This document shows positions 1-8,948 of a DNA stretch of 64,000 nt, piece after piece. The position numbers were made by a program, and so were the translations under genes. The notes under the pieces are model-generated. The model did not search any database and had not been told where the DNA came from. It saw only the letters and a list, made by a program, of their open reading frames with translations. Each line of letters begins with the position of its first letter. Position 1 is the stretch's first letter. Where the stretch lies: assembly GCA_963660435.1 (NCBI GenBank), contig CAVKYI010000003.1, positions 62,001-126,000 on the forward strand, written 5' to 3'. Source of the DNA: Hallerella sp963660435. GTDB taxonomy: Bacteria > Fibrobacterota > Fibrobacteria > Fibrobacterales > Fibrobacteraceae.

Positions 1-749
1 TCCGGAATGATTTCGCTAGCGTAGAGATTCGTGAGCGGAACTTCGGCTGTCGGGATGAGGAAGAGATCGTCGTCCTTGTCGCAGCGATACATGTCTTCTT
101 CGAATTTCGGAAGCTGGCCCGTGCCGCGCATCGTGTTGCGGGTGACCAGATACGGCGGCGTGATTTCCTCGAAGCCGTTTGCGCGGTGTTCGTCGAGGAA
201 CCACTGGATGAGGGCGCGTTCGAGGCGGGAACCGAGTCCGCGATAGACGGGGAAGCCGTTTCCGGAGATCTTCGCTCCGCGTTCGAAATCGAAGATGCCG
301 AGCCTTTCGCCGAGAGTCTTGTGATCGACCGGGGTGAAGTCACGGTTCCTGGAATAATAATCGAACGGCAGCGGCCCTTCCTTTTCGACGATGTTTTCGC
401 TAGAATCCTTGCCTTCCGGTGCTTTCGGCGCGATGTTCGGAACGTGCATCAGCATTTCGGTCTGCTTGAATTCCAGCTCCTTCAGCTTCTTGTCGAGTTC
501 GTCGATCTTGTCGCCGAGCGCGCGCATTTCCTTGACGGCATCGTCGGCGTTTTCGCCTTTCTTCTTCAGCTCGCCGATACGCTTGGATTCCGCATTGCGC
601 TCGCTCTTCAGCTTTTCCACTTCGGAAAGCAGTGGACGGCGCACCTCGTCGATGGCGAGAATGTCCTTTAGGCTGACTGTCGTGTATTTCTTTTCTGTTT
701 CGGCAATGAAATATTCCGGGTTTTCGCGGATTTTACGTATATCGAGCAT
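1..749 (-). CDS. serS: Seryl-tRNA synthetase, 5' part (runs off the left edge)
   Basis: About 249 N-terminal residues are present, reading leftward from an ATG at 749; the rest lies outside the window. The product charges tRNA-Ser with serine in the cytoplasm. The first ~110 residues form the expected charged helical hairpin (MLDIRKIRENPEYF start, then a long Lys/Glu coiled coil) that grips the tRNA long arm. The class II catalytic core follows, with TPPYLV and FLIPTAEVPLTNLY visible near the window edge. The start is the canonical one for the family. It is divergent from the lptE-like gene, so the 63 bp between them must hold both promoters. Confidence 0.95.
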   Translation of the reverse strand, partial: MLDIRKIRENPEYFIAETEKKYTTVSLKDILAIDEVRRPLLSEVEKLKSERNAESKRIGELKKKGENADDAVKEMRALGDKIDELDKKLKELEFKQTEMLMHVPNIAPKAPEGKDSSENIVEKEGPLPFDYYSRNRDFTPVDHKTLGERLGIFDFERGAKISGNGFPVYRGLGSRLERALIQWFLDEHRANGFEEITPPYLVTRNTMRGTGQLPKFEEDMYRCDKDDDLFLIPTAEVPLTNLYASEIIP

Positions 750-812
750 GAGAAGCCTCGTTAAAGTTTTGTTTTCCCAATAATCTAGCTTTTAGGATTT
801 ATCTTTTGTAAC

Positions 813-1310
813 ATGAATCGTCTAAAAACGCTTTTTTTCCTGATGGTTTCCGCAATTTGCCTTGTCGGCTGTTACAGCTTTACGGCGAGTACGCTTCCCA
901 GTCATATCCGGACGGTGCAGATCCACGAAGTCGATAACAAGACGCTCGATCCGGTTCTTGGAAACACGCTCCGGGACAGCGTCGTGAATCTTTTCCGGAA
1001 AAACGCGGGTGGCGTCCGTCTGGTCAATGAAGAAGCCGATGCGGATTTCGAGATGACTCTCCTGAGCTATACGAACAAGCCCGAAAACTATACGCGCGGA
1101 TCCGAAGTGGAAACCTACCGCGTAACTCTCCGGGTAAATGTGCGCTTCTACGACAACGTCACCGAGAAGATGATCTACAAGGGAGAAAACCTTTCCGCGG
1201 ACGGAACATACGACGTGCTCCAGAACGAGACGGAAGATCGCCACGGACAGGCGCGCGCCATCCAGAAATTGCAGGACCTGATCGTTGCGAACGCTCTCGC
1301 GAAATGGTAA
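813..1310 (+). CDS. lptE: LptE-like LPS-assembly lipoprotein
   Basis: A 165-residue lipoprotein. A short hydrophobic signal ends in a lipobox LVGC with Cys20 as the lipidated residue. The rest matches LptE-type proteins in size and layout: an early GCYSF segment, a region mentioning VDNKTLDPVLGNTLRD, then alternating beta strands and a C-terminal helix. LptE plugs the LptD barrel and helps deliver lipopolysaccharide to the outer surface. Assignment is by pattern, since this family diverges strongly; a generic DUF lipoprotein is the alternative. It stands alone, divergent from serS and followed by an unrelated accessory patch. Confidence 0.7.
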   Translation: MNRLKTLFFLMVSAICLVGCYSFTASTLPSHIRTVQIHEVDNKTLDPVLGNTLRDSVVNLFRKNAGGVRLVNEEADADFEMTLLSYTNKPENYTRGSEVETYRVTLRVNVRFYDNVTEKMIYKGENLSADGTYDVLQNETEDRHGQARAIQKLQDLIVANALAKW

Positions 1311-1364
1311 CGATTTAAAAGATACCGAATCAATTTTGCCGGATGTGGCTATTCTTCGAAAAGA

Positions 1365-1373
1365 TGGTATATT
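1365..1373 (+). promoter_or_regulatory. Extended -10 promoter element
   Basis: TGG followed by TATATT (1368-1373) matches an extended -10 box with the TATATT hexamer seen at better promoters elsewhere in this window. No convincing -35 lies 17 bp upstream. It would drive the accessory genes that follow. Confidence 0.35.
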
Positions 1374-1384
1374 ATAGCGGATAG

Positions 1385-1537
1385 ATGAGCAAGGAAAACC
1401 AACATTTTGCGGAAATAATCAGTTGGAACTTTTGGCAGATGGACGGATTGTATTGCAAGATCAAGGATTGGAATCAAGTGGATGCCCGGACGAAAAGGCC
1501 AGGCAAGATTATCCGTTTTGTCGATGCTTTGAAGTAG
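1385..1537 (+). pseudogene. Short ORF resembling the C-terminus of a DNA methylase
   Basis: A 50-residue ORF (ATG 1385 to TAG 1535-1537) that overlaps the upstream part of the next long frame. It contains SWNFWQMDGL followed by a basic tail (IKDWNQVDARTKRPGKIIRF). This resembles, from memory, the end of Eco57I-type and related N6-adenine DNA methylases, where a WQMDGL motif is common. There is no room for the catalytic domain, so it is read as a remnant of a restriction-modification gene. It could instead be a small coupled leader ORF, as its start lies only ~12 bases after a -10 box. Confidence 0.35.
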
Positions 1538-1545
1538 AGGCTTTT

Positions 1546-3045
1546 ATGACGTTCGACGATATTCTCGCGCTTGAAGAATCCCAGACATTTGATCGAAAGT
1601 CGGTGAACATCGCACCGAGAGATTTGTCCAGTCTTGTCTGTGCTTTTGCCAATGCCGATGGAGGTGTGATAGCTATCGGGATTTCAGACAGGAATCGACG
1701 AATCGAAGGCGTTGATTCGCATCCGGAAAAGATCAATGAGTTGCTGCGGGTGCCGATGGATTTCTGTACGCCAACGGTTTCTTTTGCCTATGAGCTTATT
1801 GACTGCATTGATAGTGACGGGAATAAAAACCATATTCTTCTTTTGCATATCGAAGCAAGTGCGTTTCTTCACGAGAACCAGTCCCGTGATGCTTATGTGC
1901 GAGTTGGAGATAAATCGAAACTTCTTTCTTTTGAAGACAGAATGACGTTGAGCTTTGACAAGGGCTTGAGAACTTTTGAAGATTTTATTGTTCCTGAGTC
2001 CTGTTATGAAGATATCGATGAAAATTATCTTGGAGAATATCTGCAACGGATAGGTTATGCGAAATCTCCCAAAGACTATTTGTTGCAAAATAGAAATTTC
2101 GCAAAAGTTCAAAATGGAATTTTAAGGCTTAGCGTTGCCGCTATTTTGCTGTTTGCCAAGAATCCGCAGAGCTTTTTTCCGCGAGCGCGAATTCGATTTA
2201 TTCGCTATGAAGGAACGGAAGAACGATTTGGCGCAGAAATGAATGTTGTCAAGGATGTTGTATTTGAAGGGCGTATTCTCCAGCAAATACAACAGACGGT
2301 TGCTTACATTCAGACCCAAATCAAGGAACGTACTTATTTGACTTCAGGTGGGGTTTTTACCACGGAACCGGAGTATCCTGAATTTGTGCGCACGGAACTT
2401 GTTGTGAATGCGGTGACACATCGAGACTACTCCATTCGCGGAACAGAGATTCAGATTAAAATGTTTAACGAGCATTTAGTTGTCGAGTCTCCAGGAAATT
2501 TGCCAAGTATCGTAAAAATTGATCGAATTCGTGAAACTCATTTCGCAAGAAACGCTCATATTGCGGAATACTTGAAGTGCTACAAATACGTAAAGGATTT
2601 TGGAGAAGGTGTTGACCGTATGTATCGAGAAATGGAAGCTTTCGGTCTTCCGAAACCGGAATTTAAACAGTTCGGTTTCATTCTCAAGGCTACTGTAAAA
2701 AATACTGATTTTGGCGAGAAAACCTTAGGGATTGGCGAGAAAACCTTAGGGATTGGCGAGAAAAGCTTAGGGATTGGCGAGAAAAGCTTAGGGATTGGAT
2801 GGAAACAACGGCTAATTGATTTTATAAAGGCTGCTCGATTGAATTCTTTGACGCAAGAGAATATTTTGGCGATTGTTCGTGAAACGAGAAAGAGCCAGGT
2901 TTTTGGGGCGACAGAAGTGCAAAAGGTTTTGGGCTGTTCTCCGGCGACGGCAACGAATGTGATAAAGAAAATGAAAAGCCTTGGCGTCATTGTTCCGGTT
3001 ACAGGTCTAGGCAAGGGCAAGTATCAACTGAAAGGAGGCGAATAA
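1546..3045 (+). CDS. AlbA_2 / HATPase_c_4 / winged-helix regulator with repeat linker
   Basis: A 499-residue protein. I place the start at ATG 1546, preceded by AGAGG at five bases, rather than at 1423 where the frame opens, because the AlbA_2 domain begins right after it (LEESQTFDRKS, then AFANADGGVIAIGI). A GHKL-type ATPase follows at about 280-400, with N-box ELVVNAVTHRDY (from Glu284), ESPGNLP and FGEGVDRM. Next comes a linker of four 7-residue repeats (GEKTLGI or GEKSLGI), then a C-terminal winged helix that includes SPATATNVIKKMKSLGV. Such proteins are called RecG-like or divergent AAA-4 regulators; targets are generally unknown. Its location next to methylase-like scraps suggests accessory DNA. 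Confidence 0.8.
   Translation: MTFDDILALEESQTFDRKSVNIAPRDLSSLVCAFANADGGVIAIGISDRNRRIEGVDSHPEKINELLRVPMDFCTPTVSFAYELIDCIDSDGNKNHILLLHIEASAFLHENQSRDAYVRVGDKSKLLSFEDRMTLSFDKGLRTFEDFIVPESCYEDIDENYLGEYLQRIGYAKSPKDYLLQNRNFAKVQNGILRLSVAAILLFAKNPQSFFPRARIRFIRYEGTEERFGAEMNVVKDVVFEGRILQQIQQTVAYIQTQIKERTYLTSGGVFTTEPEYPEFVRTELVVNAVTHRDYSIRGTEIQIKMFNEHLVVESPGNLPSIVKIDRIRETHFARNAHIAEYLKCYKYVKDFGEGVDRMYREMEAFGLPKPEFKQFGFILKATVKNTDFGEKTLGIGEKTLGIGEKSLGIGEKSLGIGWKQRLIDFIKAARLNSLTQENILAIVRETRKSQVFGATEVQKVLGCSPATATNVIKKMKSLGVIVPVTGLGKGKYQLKGGE
2713..2796 (+). repeat. Four tandem 21-bp repeats inside the regulator gene
   Basis: Unit GGCGAGAAAAC/GCTTAGGGATT occurs four times without gaps. Units 1 and 2 are identical, and units 3 and 4 are identical to each other with one base changed. 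Being 21 bp, gain or loss of a unit keeps the reading frame and changes only the linker between the ATPase and the winged helix. Confidence 0.95.
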
Positions 3046-3194
3046 TGTCCGTGTACCAGGCATCCTCGGTTCCCAAACTTATTTACGTATTCGGTATCGC
3101 CGATGCCACAATCGACGCCCAGTTCAACGCCAAGTACAAACTGAGCGCCGACGAAGTAACGTTTATCAAAACCCACGTCCGGGAAACGGAGTGA
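3045..3194 (+). pseudogene. Small coupled ORF resembling a methylase tail
   Basis: A 49-residue ORF whose ATG overlaps the stop of the preceding regulator (TAATG) and which ends one base before the GTG that could start the next gene. The end, YKLSADEVTFIKTHVR, resembles the last residues of Eco57I-like DNA methylases, where a segment of the type LTPEEIxFIE precedes the C-terminus. It lacks any catalytic motif. I read it as a methylase remnant that has become embedded between two regulators; a genuine small protein is possible. Confidence 0.35.
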
Positions 3195-3201
3195 AGTGCC
3201 C

Positions 3202-4599
3202 ATGCAACTGCTTGCCGAAATCAAGAACGGTGAATCGGAAACGCTCGAACTCAAGCGAGCCATGCCGACCGAGGACAAAAAATATCTAAAGACCGTTTCC
3301 GCGTTTGCTAACGGCAAGGGTGGAAAAATCGTCTTCGGAATCGAAGACGAAACTCTCCGCGTAATCGGCGTTGCCAAGGAAAAGCTTTTTGTCTATCTGG
3401 ATTCCATCACGAACGCGATTGCCGAGAACTGTTCTCCATCGATTGTCCCGAACATTTTCTTCCAGGCCGTTGGACAGAAGACGGTCATTGTCCTCGAAAT
3501 CCAGCCGGGACAGAACAAGCCTTACTTTATCAAGCGCGAAGGACTGACGGGCGGAACGTATGTGCGAGTCGGAGCGACGACTCGCCGGGCGACAGATGAA
3601 AAGCTGCATGAACTCTTCCTGTTCGGAAAGCGCCTGTCTTTTGACGAAATGCCCTTTGGCGAAAAACCGGCAGCGTTATCGGACATCGAAAGCCTTTGTC
3701 AAACGATCAGGAAGTTTTCAAGGAAGAACGTGACGGTGCGAAATCTTGAAAGTTGGCAACTTCTTTTGCCGTATGGAAAGAGGAAGTTCCCGTCGAACGC
3801 GTTCGAGCTTTTGACGAACAACGCCTTCACTTTCGCAAAAATCCAGTGTGCGCGGTTCAAGGGCAGGGAAAAGGGTGTCTTCATCGACAAAAAGGATTTT
3901 GACGGGCCTCTTTACGAGCAGATTGAAAAAGCCTACGACTTTGTTTTGTCGCATATCAATCTGTCTGCAAAAATCCAGGGCGTCTTGCGCAAGGAGGAAT
4001 ACGAAATTCCATCCGAAGCGATTCGCGAAGTCGTGATCAATGCGGTTGTCCACCGGAACTATCTCGCACCGTCCTTTATCCAGATAGCCGTCTATGACGA
4101 CAGGGTCGAAGTTTCAAGTCCGGGTTCGCTTTTTGGCGGAATCACGATTGAAGAGATGAAAACGGGGAGTTCCAGCATCCGAAACAAGGTTCTTGCCGAT
4201 GTCTTTGCCAAGATGAATATCATCGAACATTGGGGTAGCGGGGTTTTAAAAGTCTTTTCGCTTTGCAGGGAAAGGGGGTTGAAAGAACCCTCCATCGAAG
4301 AAAGAACGGAAAGCCTTGTCTTTACCCTGTGGCGAAAGGCTACCCGAAAGGCTACCCGAAAGGCTACCCAAAAGGCTACCCGAAAGGCTACCCAAAAACT
4401 TTCCGACACGGAAATGCGGATTCTTGAACTTTTGCGAGAAAACGAAAAACTTTCGCGCGGTGAAATCGCGGAAAAACTAGGAAGCATGACTCCCGACGGC
4501 GTAAAGTATCACCTGTCGAATCTTCAGAGGAAAGGCGCGCTGAAGCGCATTGGCGGGAGAAAGCTTGGTTCCTGGATTGTGCTAGAGGTAAAAAAATGA
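3202..4599 (+). CDS. Second AlbA_2 / HATPase_c_4 / winged-helix regulator
   Basis: A 465-residue protein with the same architecture as its upstream neighbour. AlbA_2 domain first (ESETLELKRAM, then AFANGKGGKIVFGI), GHKL ATPase at about 270-370 (EVVINAVVHRNY from ~276, SSPGSLFGG, HWGSGVLKV), then a run of KATR/KATQ repeats, then a winged helix (MRILELLRENEKLSRGEIAEKLG). A GTG at 3196 is in frame; ATG 3202 is preferred although GGAG at 3188-3191 sits ten bases away. The two regulators are only moderately similar to each other, so this is not a recent duplication. The stop overlaps the start of the cellulase gene, although the two are functionally unrelated. Confidence 0.8.
   Translation: MQLLAEIKNGESETLELKRAMPTEDKKYLKTVSAFANGKGGKIVFGIEDETLRVIGVAKEKLFVYLDSITNAIAENCSPSIVPNIFFQAVGQKTVIVLEIQPGQNKPYFIKREGLTGGTYVRVGATTRRATDEKLHELFLFGKRLSFDEMPFGEKPAALSDIESLCQTIRKFSRKNVTVRNLESWQLLLPYGKRKFPSNAFELLTNNAFTFAKIQCARFKGREKGVFIDKKDFDGPLYEQIEKAYDFVLSHINLSAKIQGVLRKEEYEIPSEAIREVVINAVVHRNYLAPSFIQIAVYDDRVEVSSPGSLFGGITIEEMKTGSSSIRNKVLADVFAKMNIIEHWGSGVLKVFSLCRERGLKEPSIEERTESLVFTLWRKATRKATRKATQKATRKATQKLSDTEMRILELLRENEKLSRGEIAEKLGSMTPDGVKYHLSNLQRKGALKRIGGRKLGSWIVLEVKK
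4333..4392 (+). repeat. Five tandem 12-bp repeats inside the second regulator gene
   Basis: Unit CGAAAGGCTACC (one copy CAAAAGGCTACC) occurs five times in a row and encodes the KATR/KATQ tetrapeptide repeats. Copy-number change preserves the frame. Confidence 0.95.
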
Positions 4600-6272
4600 T
4601 GAAAATCGCCAATCTTCTAATCTTGGCGCCGTTCGCGGTGTCCGCATCCTTTGCCGACGTTCCGGCGATAAACCAGCTGGGATTTTCTCCAAAGTCGCAA
4701 AAACAGTTTGTCCTCAAGGCGCCCGATACGGCTTCGGTCGAAATTCGCGAGCTCATGACGAATAGACTAGTCGCCCGCCTTGCCGCTCCCCGATCGGTTT
4801 ACGATGGAACGAGCGGAGATACTGTGCAGCTATTTGACTTTTCGCAGGTTCAGAAGGAAGGCGCCTATGTGATTTTGCGAGAGGGAAAGGTCTTGGGCTC
4901 GCCCGTTTCGATTCGAGAAAATCCTTATCGGGATTTGGCAAAGGCGTCGCTCAAATGGTTCTACTTTCAGCGGGCCGGGATGGCGCTAGAGGATCGGTAT
5001 GCGGGAATCTGGGCGCGTCCGGCGGGGCATTTGGATACGGCTGTCCGAATTTATGGAACGGACCGGAAGGTCAGTTCGCCAAAAGGCTGGTACGATGCCG
5101 GGGATTTCGGAAAGTACATCGTCAATTCGAGCATTACCGTTTCGACTCTGCTAAAGCTTTACGAAGACTACCCGGCCTACGCGAAGAAACTCGAATGGGA
5201 CATTCCTCGGGAAAACAAAAAGCTCCCGACGCTTCTCGAAGAGATAAAGTGGAACTTGGACTGGATGCTTTCCATGCAAGACGCGGACGGCGGGGTCTTT
5301 CACAAGCTAACGACCCTGGATTTTTGCGGAAACATCATGCCGCACGAGGATACGCTTACCCGCTTTGTCATTGGAAAGGGAATCACTTCTTCGCTTGGTT
5401 TCGCGGGCACCATGGCACAGGCTTCGCGCGTCTATCGAAAATTTGACAAGACCTATTCGCAGAAGTTGTTGTCTGCCGCCAAGCGGGCTTATGATTTCGC
5501 CAAGAAGAATCCGACGCTTTTCTATGAACAGCCAAAGGATGTTTCTACCGGTTCCTATATCGCGAAAGGCGAGGATGGAAAAGACGAGTTTCGCTTTGCC
5601 GCCGCCGAGTTGTTCGAAACGACAAGGAAAAAGGAATACCAGGATGACTTGAAGGTTTTTTCACTGTCTGCCAGCGGACTCTGGTGGGGTGATCTGAATC
5701 TGCTTGCGGTCTTTCGCGTGGCGGAATCTCCCGCTTTTGAAGATTCCCTGAAGCGAATGGCGAGAACGCTTTTGCTCGAAACCGCGAATGCCTTGCTTGC
5801 GGATTATGACTCGTCGGCGTACCGGATCCCTGTTCCTTCGCAGAGATGGACGTGGGGATCAAACAGCGGCGTGGCGAACAATGGGATTGCGCTCCTCCAG
5901 GCATATCGAATTTCAAAAGATGAAAAATATCGCCAGGCGGCCGAAGAGGTTCTTTCCTATCTGCTCGGGAAAAATCCTCTGCACCTTTCCTACGTGACCG
6001 GATTTGGCGCAAGATTTCCGATGAATCCGCATCACCGCCAGAGCGAAGCGGATTCCGTTCTCTTGCCTCTGCCCGGAATGCTTGTCGGCGGTCCGCATCT
6101 GGGAAAGCAGGACATTGGCGAAAATCCGTGGGAGTGTCCCGACTATGCGGCAAAGGGGTTCCCGGCTATCGCCTACCTGGACTCCGTTTGCAGTTATGCG
6201 ACAAATGAAGTGGCTATCAACTGGAACGCTCCGCTCGCCTATTTGGCGGGAGCCCTGGATGCCCTTCCCTGA
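4596..6272 (+). CDS. Secreted glycoside hydrolase family 9 endoglucanase
   Basis: A 558-residue exported cellulase that cleaves beta-1,4-glucan. Signal peptide of about 20 residues (hydrophobic run ending ASFA). Residues ~21-105 form the CelD-type Ig-like N-domain (INQLGFSPKSQKQFVL, then VLGSPVSIRENPY). The (alpha/alpha)6 catalytic barrel follows. WYDAGDFGKY (Asp167 and Asp170) carries the general base pair, GFGARFPMNPHHR is the conserved histidine signature, and Glu538 in ATNEVAINWNAPL is the expected general acid. No dockerin, no carbohydrate-binding module and no C-terminal sorting tail is seen, so it is a compact enzyme. The start overlaps the previous gene by four bases; ATG 4599 is an alternative start. 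Confidence 0.95.
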   Translation: MMKIANLLILAPFAVSASFADVPAINQLGFSPKSQKQFVLKAPDTASVEIRELMTNRLVARLAAPRSVYDGTSGDTVQLFDFSQVQKEGAYVILREGKVLGSPVSIRENPYRDLAKASLKWFYFQRAGMALEDRYAGIWARPAGHLDTAVRIYGTDRKVSSPKGWYDAGDFGKYIVNSSITVSTLLKLYEDYPAYAKKLEWDIPRENKKLPTLLEEIKWNLDWMLSMQDADGGVFHKLTTLDFCGNIMPHEDTLTRFVIGKGITSSLGFAGTMAQASRVYRKFDKTYSQKLLSAAKRAYDFAKKNPTLFYEQPKDVSTGSYIAKGEDGKDEFRFAAAELFETTRKKEYQDDLKVFSLSASGLWWGDLNLLAVFRVAESPAFEDSLKRMARTLLLETANALLADYDSSAYRIPVPSQRWTWGSNSGVANNGIALLQAYRISKDEKYRQAAEEVLSYLLGKNPLHLSYVTGFGARFPMNPHHRQSEADSVLLPLPGMLVGGPHLGKQDIGENPWECPDYAAKGFPAIAYLDSVCSYATNEVAINWNAPLAYLAGALDALP

Positions 6273-6346
6273 TTTCTTTGCCGTGGAATTTTATATTCTG
6301 CCTGGAAATTCTTGGCACGTCTCCTTAAAGTTCGGTTGATAGGAAT

Positions 6347-8935
6347 ATGAACATCTTTGAAAAGCTAGGACAGGTTCTCCCATCCGTAGAAAGCCCCGCC
6401 CGCTACATGGGCGGCGAAGCGAACAGCGTCGTCAAGGATCCGTCGATGGTTCTTGCCCGGATGGCGTTTGTCTTTCCCGACCTATACGAAATCGGACTTT
6501 CGAACAACGGCTTGCGGGTGCTGTATCATGTCGTAAACCGCGAACCGGATCTGTGGATGGATGTAGCCTTTGCGCCGTGGGACGACATGGCGCGGGAAAT
6601 GCGGTCGCACGATATTCCGCTTTACACCCATGCGTCGTGGATGCCTGTTCGGGAATTTGACGTAGTCGGCATGACCCTCCAGACGGAACTCAATTTTACG
6701 AATGTGCCCTATGTGCTGGAACTTGCGGGCATTTGCGCGTTTTCGAAGGATCGCAAGGAAAACGACCCGATAATTCTCGGTGGCGGTCCGGCGATGGCGA
6801 ACCCGGAACCGGTTGCGGATTTTTTTGACGCGTTCAACATCGGCGATGGCGAGGAAATGCTTCCGAAAATCTTGCGGACCGTCGGCGAATGCAAAAGGAA
6901 AGGCTTTTCCCGAATGGAAGTTCTGGAAACGATCGCGAAGATCGATGGTGTGTATGTTCCCGCTTTTCGCGAAGTCGTCCGGGGCGAATTTGGACAGCTC
7001 GTTCCGAAAGAACCGGCGAAAGGTTCCTACGCGAACACGAACGGTGTGCGTCGCGTCTTTATCCCGGAACTGAAAAAGGAGGATTATCCGGTCAAGAACC
7101 TGATCGCCAACATGAGGCTTGTCCATAACCGTTTCAGCGTCGAGGTAATGCGCGGCTGTTCGCAAGGATGCCGCTTTTGCCAGGCGGGAATCTGGTATCG
7201 GCCTTGTCGGGAACTTCCCGCAGACGATGTAATCGACTTGGCGAAGGAGGGAGTCCGGGCTACAGGCGAAAGCGAACTTGGGCTCTTGAGTCTTTCGACG
7301 GCGGATTACAAACCGATCGAGGCTTTGACCGATTCCATTATCGACGACGCGTTTTTCGATAATGTCGATGTTTCCCTGCCTAGCATCCGCGTGAGCAGTT
7401 TTGGCCAGTCCCTTGCGGAAAAGGTGGCGGCACTAAAGGGTGGGCGCAGCGGAACCTTTGCTCCGGAAACGGGCTCGGAACGCTTGCGCAAGATGATAAA
7501 CAAGACGATCACCGACGAGGATATGTATAACGCGGCGGAACACGCCTTCTCTTCGGGATTCAATAAAATCAAGTTGTACACGATGGTCGGATTTCCCACG
7601 GAAAACGACGACGACATGGAAGCGTTCTGTCGGCTTATCGAAAATCTGGTGAAAATCGGGCGAAAGTATTTGCGCGGTGCGCAGATCTCGGTAAGCATGG
7701 GAATCCTGATTCCGAAATCCTTCACCGCCTTGCAGTGGGCGCCCTACATGGAAAAGGACTTGGCGCTTTCGCATATCCAGTTTGTCCGTCACAGGTTTTA
7801 CAAGAATCCGAACGTAAAAATCAACTGGGCGGATTGGGACACGTCTCGGCTGGAAGCCTTTTACAGTCGAGGGGATCGCTCGCTCGCTCCGATGATCTAC
7901 GAAGCGTATCGGCGCGGAATGATTTTCGAGAGCGACAGCCATCGCATTCGTCCCAAGGACTGGGAACAGATTTGGAAAGATTTCGGCTACGACGAAAAAT
8001 GGATTTACGCGACGCGTTCCAGGGAAAGCGTTTTCCCGTGGGACTTTATGCATGTCGGCGTGACGAAGGCCTATCTCTGGAACGAGTACCAGAAAGGATT
8101 CAATCCCGAAATCTTCAAGAACGCGAAGCCTGTTCCCAACTGCAAATGGGGCGAGTGCCAGCATTGCGGAATCCCGGGAAACGGAAAGGAAGTTCGCCTC
8201 GCTCCCGCCCCGGAAAAATACAAGGCTCCTAGCCGGACACCGGCAGAAATCAAGGAACTCGTCGCCAAGCGTCGCCCGGTCTATGACAAGCGTTTTGCGT
8301 ACAAGTTGACTTTCCGGAAGACGGGACTCAGTCGGTTCTTGCCTCACCAGAACGTGCTCGGCGCGTTTGTGCGGACTTTTGCCTGTGCGGGAATCCCCTT
8401 GCGGTATAGCGAAGGTTTTAGCCCCAAGCCGCGGATCGTCAACATGGGCGCACTTCCGCTCGGACTCGAAACCGTCTGTGAAATCCTGGGCGTCGAGACG
8501 CTTGTTCCGCTCGATCTTTCCGAAGGCAACTTGCCGGAATTGCTAAAGAAGTTGAATGCGCCGTTCCCGATGGGAATGGAAATTCTTGAAATCGAAGAAC
8601 TTTCGTATAAGCTGTCTTCGCGGTTCCCGACTTCGATGACTTATTCTTTCCGACCGGAAAGAATTCCGGAAAATCTGTTGGAAAAATTTATCGAAAAGAA
8701 ATTTCCCGTCGTGAAAAATCATCGCGGACAGGAAGTGGACCTCAACCGGCATATTCTTGACTTGCGGATTCGGGACGGGAAGATCTTCGTTCGGGTCAAG
8801 TGCAACGAACAGGGAGGAACGGTGAGTCCATATCCTCTTTTTGGCGGGTTGATGGGCCTCGAAAACGAAACGGCAAATCTAGACGATCTTTCGCGCAGGT
8901 TCCTGATTCGCAAGGAATCGATGCACTGGGATTAG
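6347..8935 (+). CDS. B12-binding-type radical SAM protein with C-terminal DUF2344 domain
   Basis: An 862-residue fusion. The first ~200 residues form a Rossmann-like domain (MGGEANSVVKD, then ILGGGPAMANPEPVADF) similar to the degenerate cobalamin-binding domain of TIGR03960 proteins. The radical SAM core carries Cys271, Cys275 and Cys278 (CxxxCxxC in GCSQGCRFC). A C-terminal part from about 650 (YKLTFRKTGLSRFLPHQ, then YSEGFSPKPRIVNMGALPLGLE) matches the DUF2344/TIGR03936 domain, often a separate gene elsewhere. Substrate is unknown; related genes often sit near ribosome or tRNA genes, so an RNA or protein modification is a guess. Monocistronic here. Confidence 0.88.
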   Translation: MNIFEKLGQVLPSVESPARYMGGEANSVVKDPSMVLARMAFVFPDLYEIGLSNNGLRVLYHVVNREPDLWMDVAFAPWDDMAREMRSHDIPLYTHASWMPVREFDVVGMTLQTELNFTNVPYVLELAGICAFSKDRKENDPIILGGGPAMANPEPVADFFDAFNIGDGEEMLPKILRTVGECKRKGFSRMEVLETIAKIDGVYVPAFREVVRGEFGQLVPKEPAKGSYANTNGVRRVFIPELKKEDYPVKNLIANMRLVHNRFSVEVMRGCSQGCRFCQAGIWYRPCRELPADDVIDLAKEGVRATGESELGLLSLSTADYKPIEALTDSIIDDAFFDNVDVSLPSIRVSSFGQSLAEKVAALKGGRSGTFAPETGSERLRKMINKTITDEDMYNAAEHAFSSGFNKIKLYTMVGFPTENDDDMEAFCRLIENLVKIGRKYLRGAQISVSMGILIPKSFTALQWAPYMEKDLALSHIQFVRHRFYKNPNVKINWADWDTSRLEAFYSRGDRSLAPMIYEAYRRGMIFESDSHRIRPKDWEQIWKDFGYDEKWIYATRSRESVFPWDFMHVGVTKAYLWNEYQKGFNPEIFKNAKPVPNCKWGECQHCGIPGNGKEVRLAPAPEKYKAPSRTPAEIKELVAKRRPVYDKRFAYKLTFRKTGLSRFLPHQNVLGAFVRTFACAGIPLRYSEGFSPKPRIVNMGALPLGLETVCEILGVETLVPLDLSEGNLPELLKKLNAPFPMGMEILEIEELSYKLSSRFPTSMTYSFRPERIPENLLEKFIEKKFPVVKNHRGQEVDLNRHILDLRIRDGKIFVRVKCNEQGGTVSPYPLFGGLMGLENETANLDDLSRRFLIRKESMHWD

Positions 8936-8948
8936 AGGTCCCCTAGGA

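Noticed and set aside
1423..1545. N-terminal extension of the first AlbA_2 regulator
   Set aside because: The extension has no domain and overlaps a different ORF with methylase-like sequence; ATG 1546 has a good ribosome site.
2713..2796. CRISPR or minisatellite outside genes
   Set aside because: The repeats are in frame within a coding region and have no spacers.
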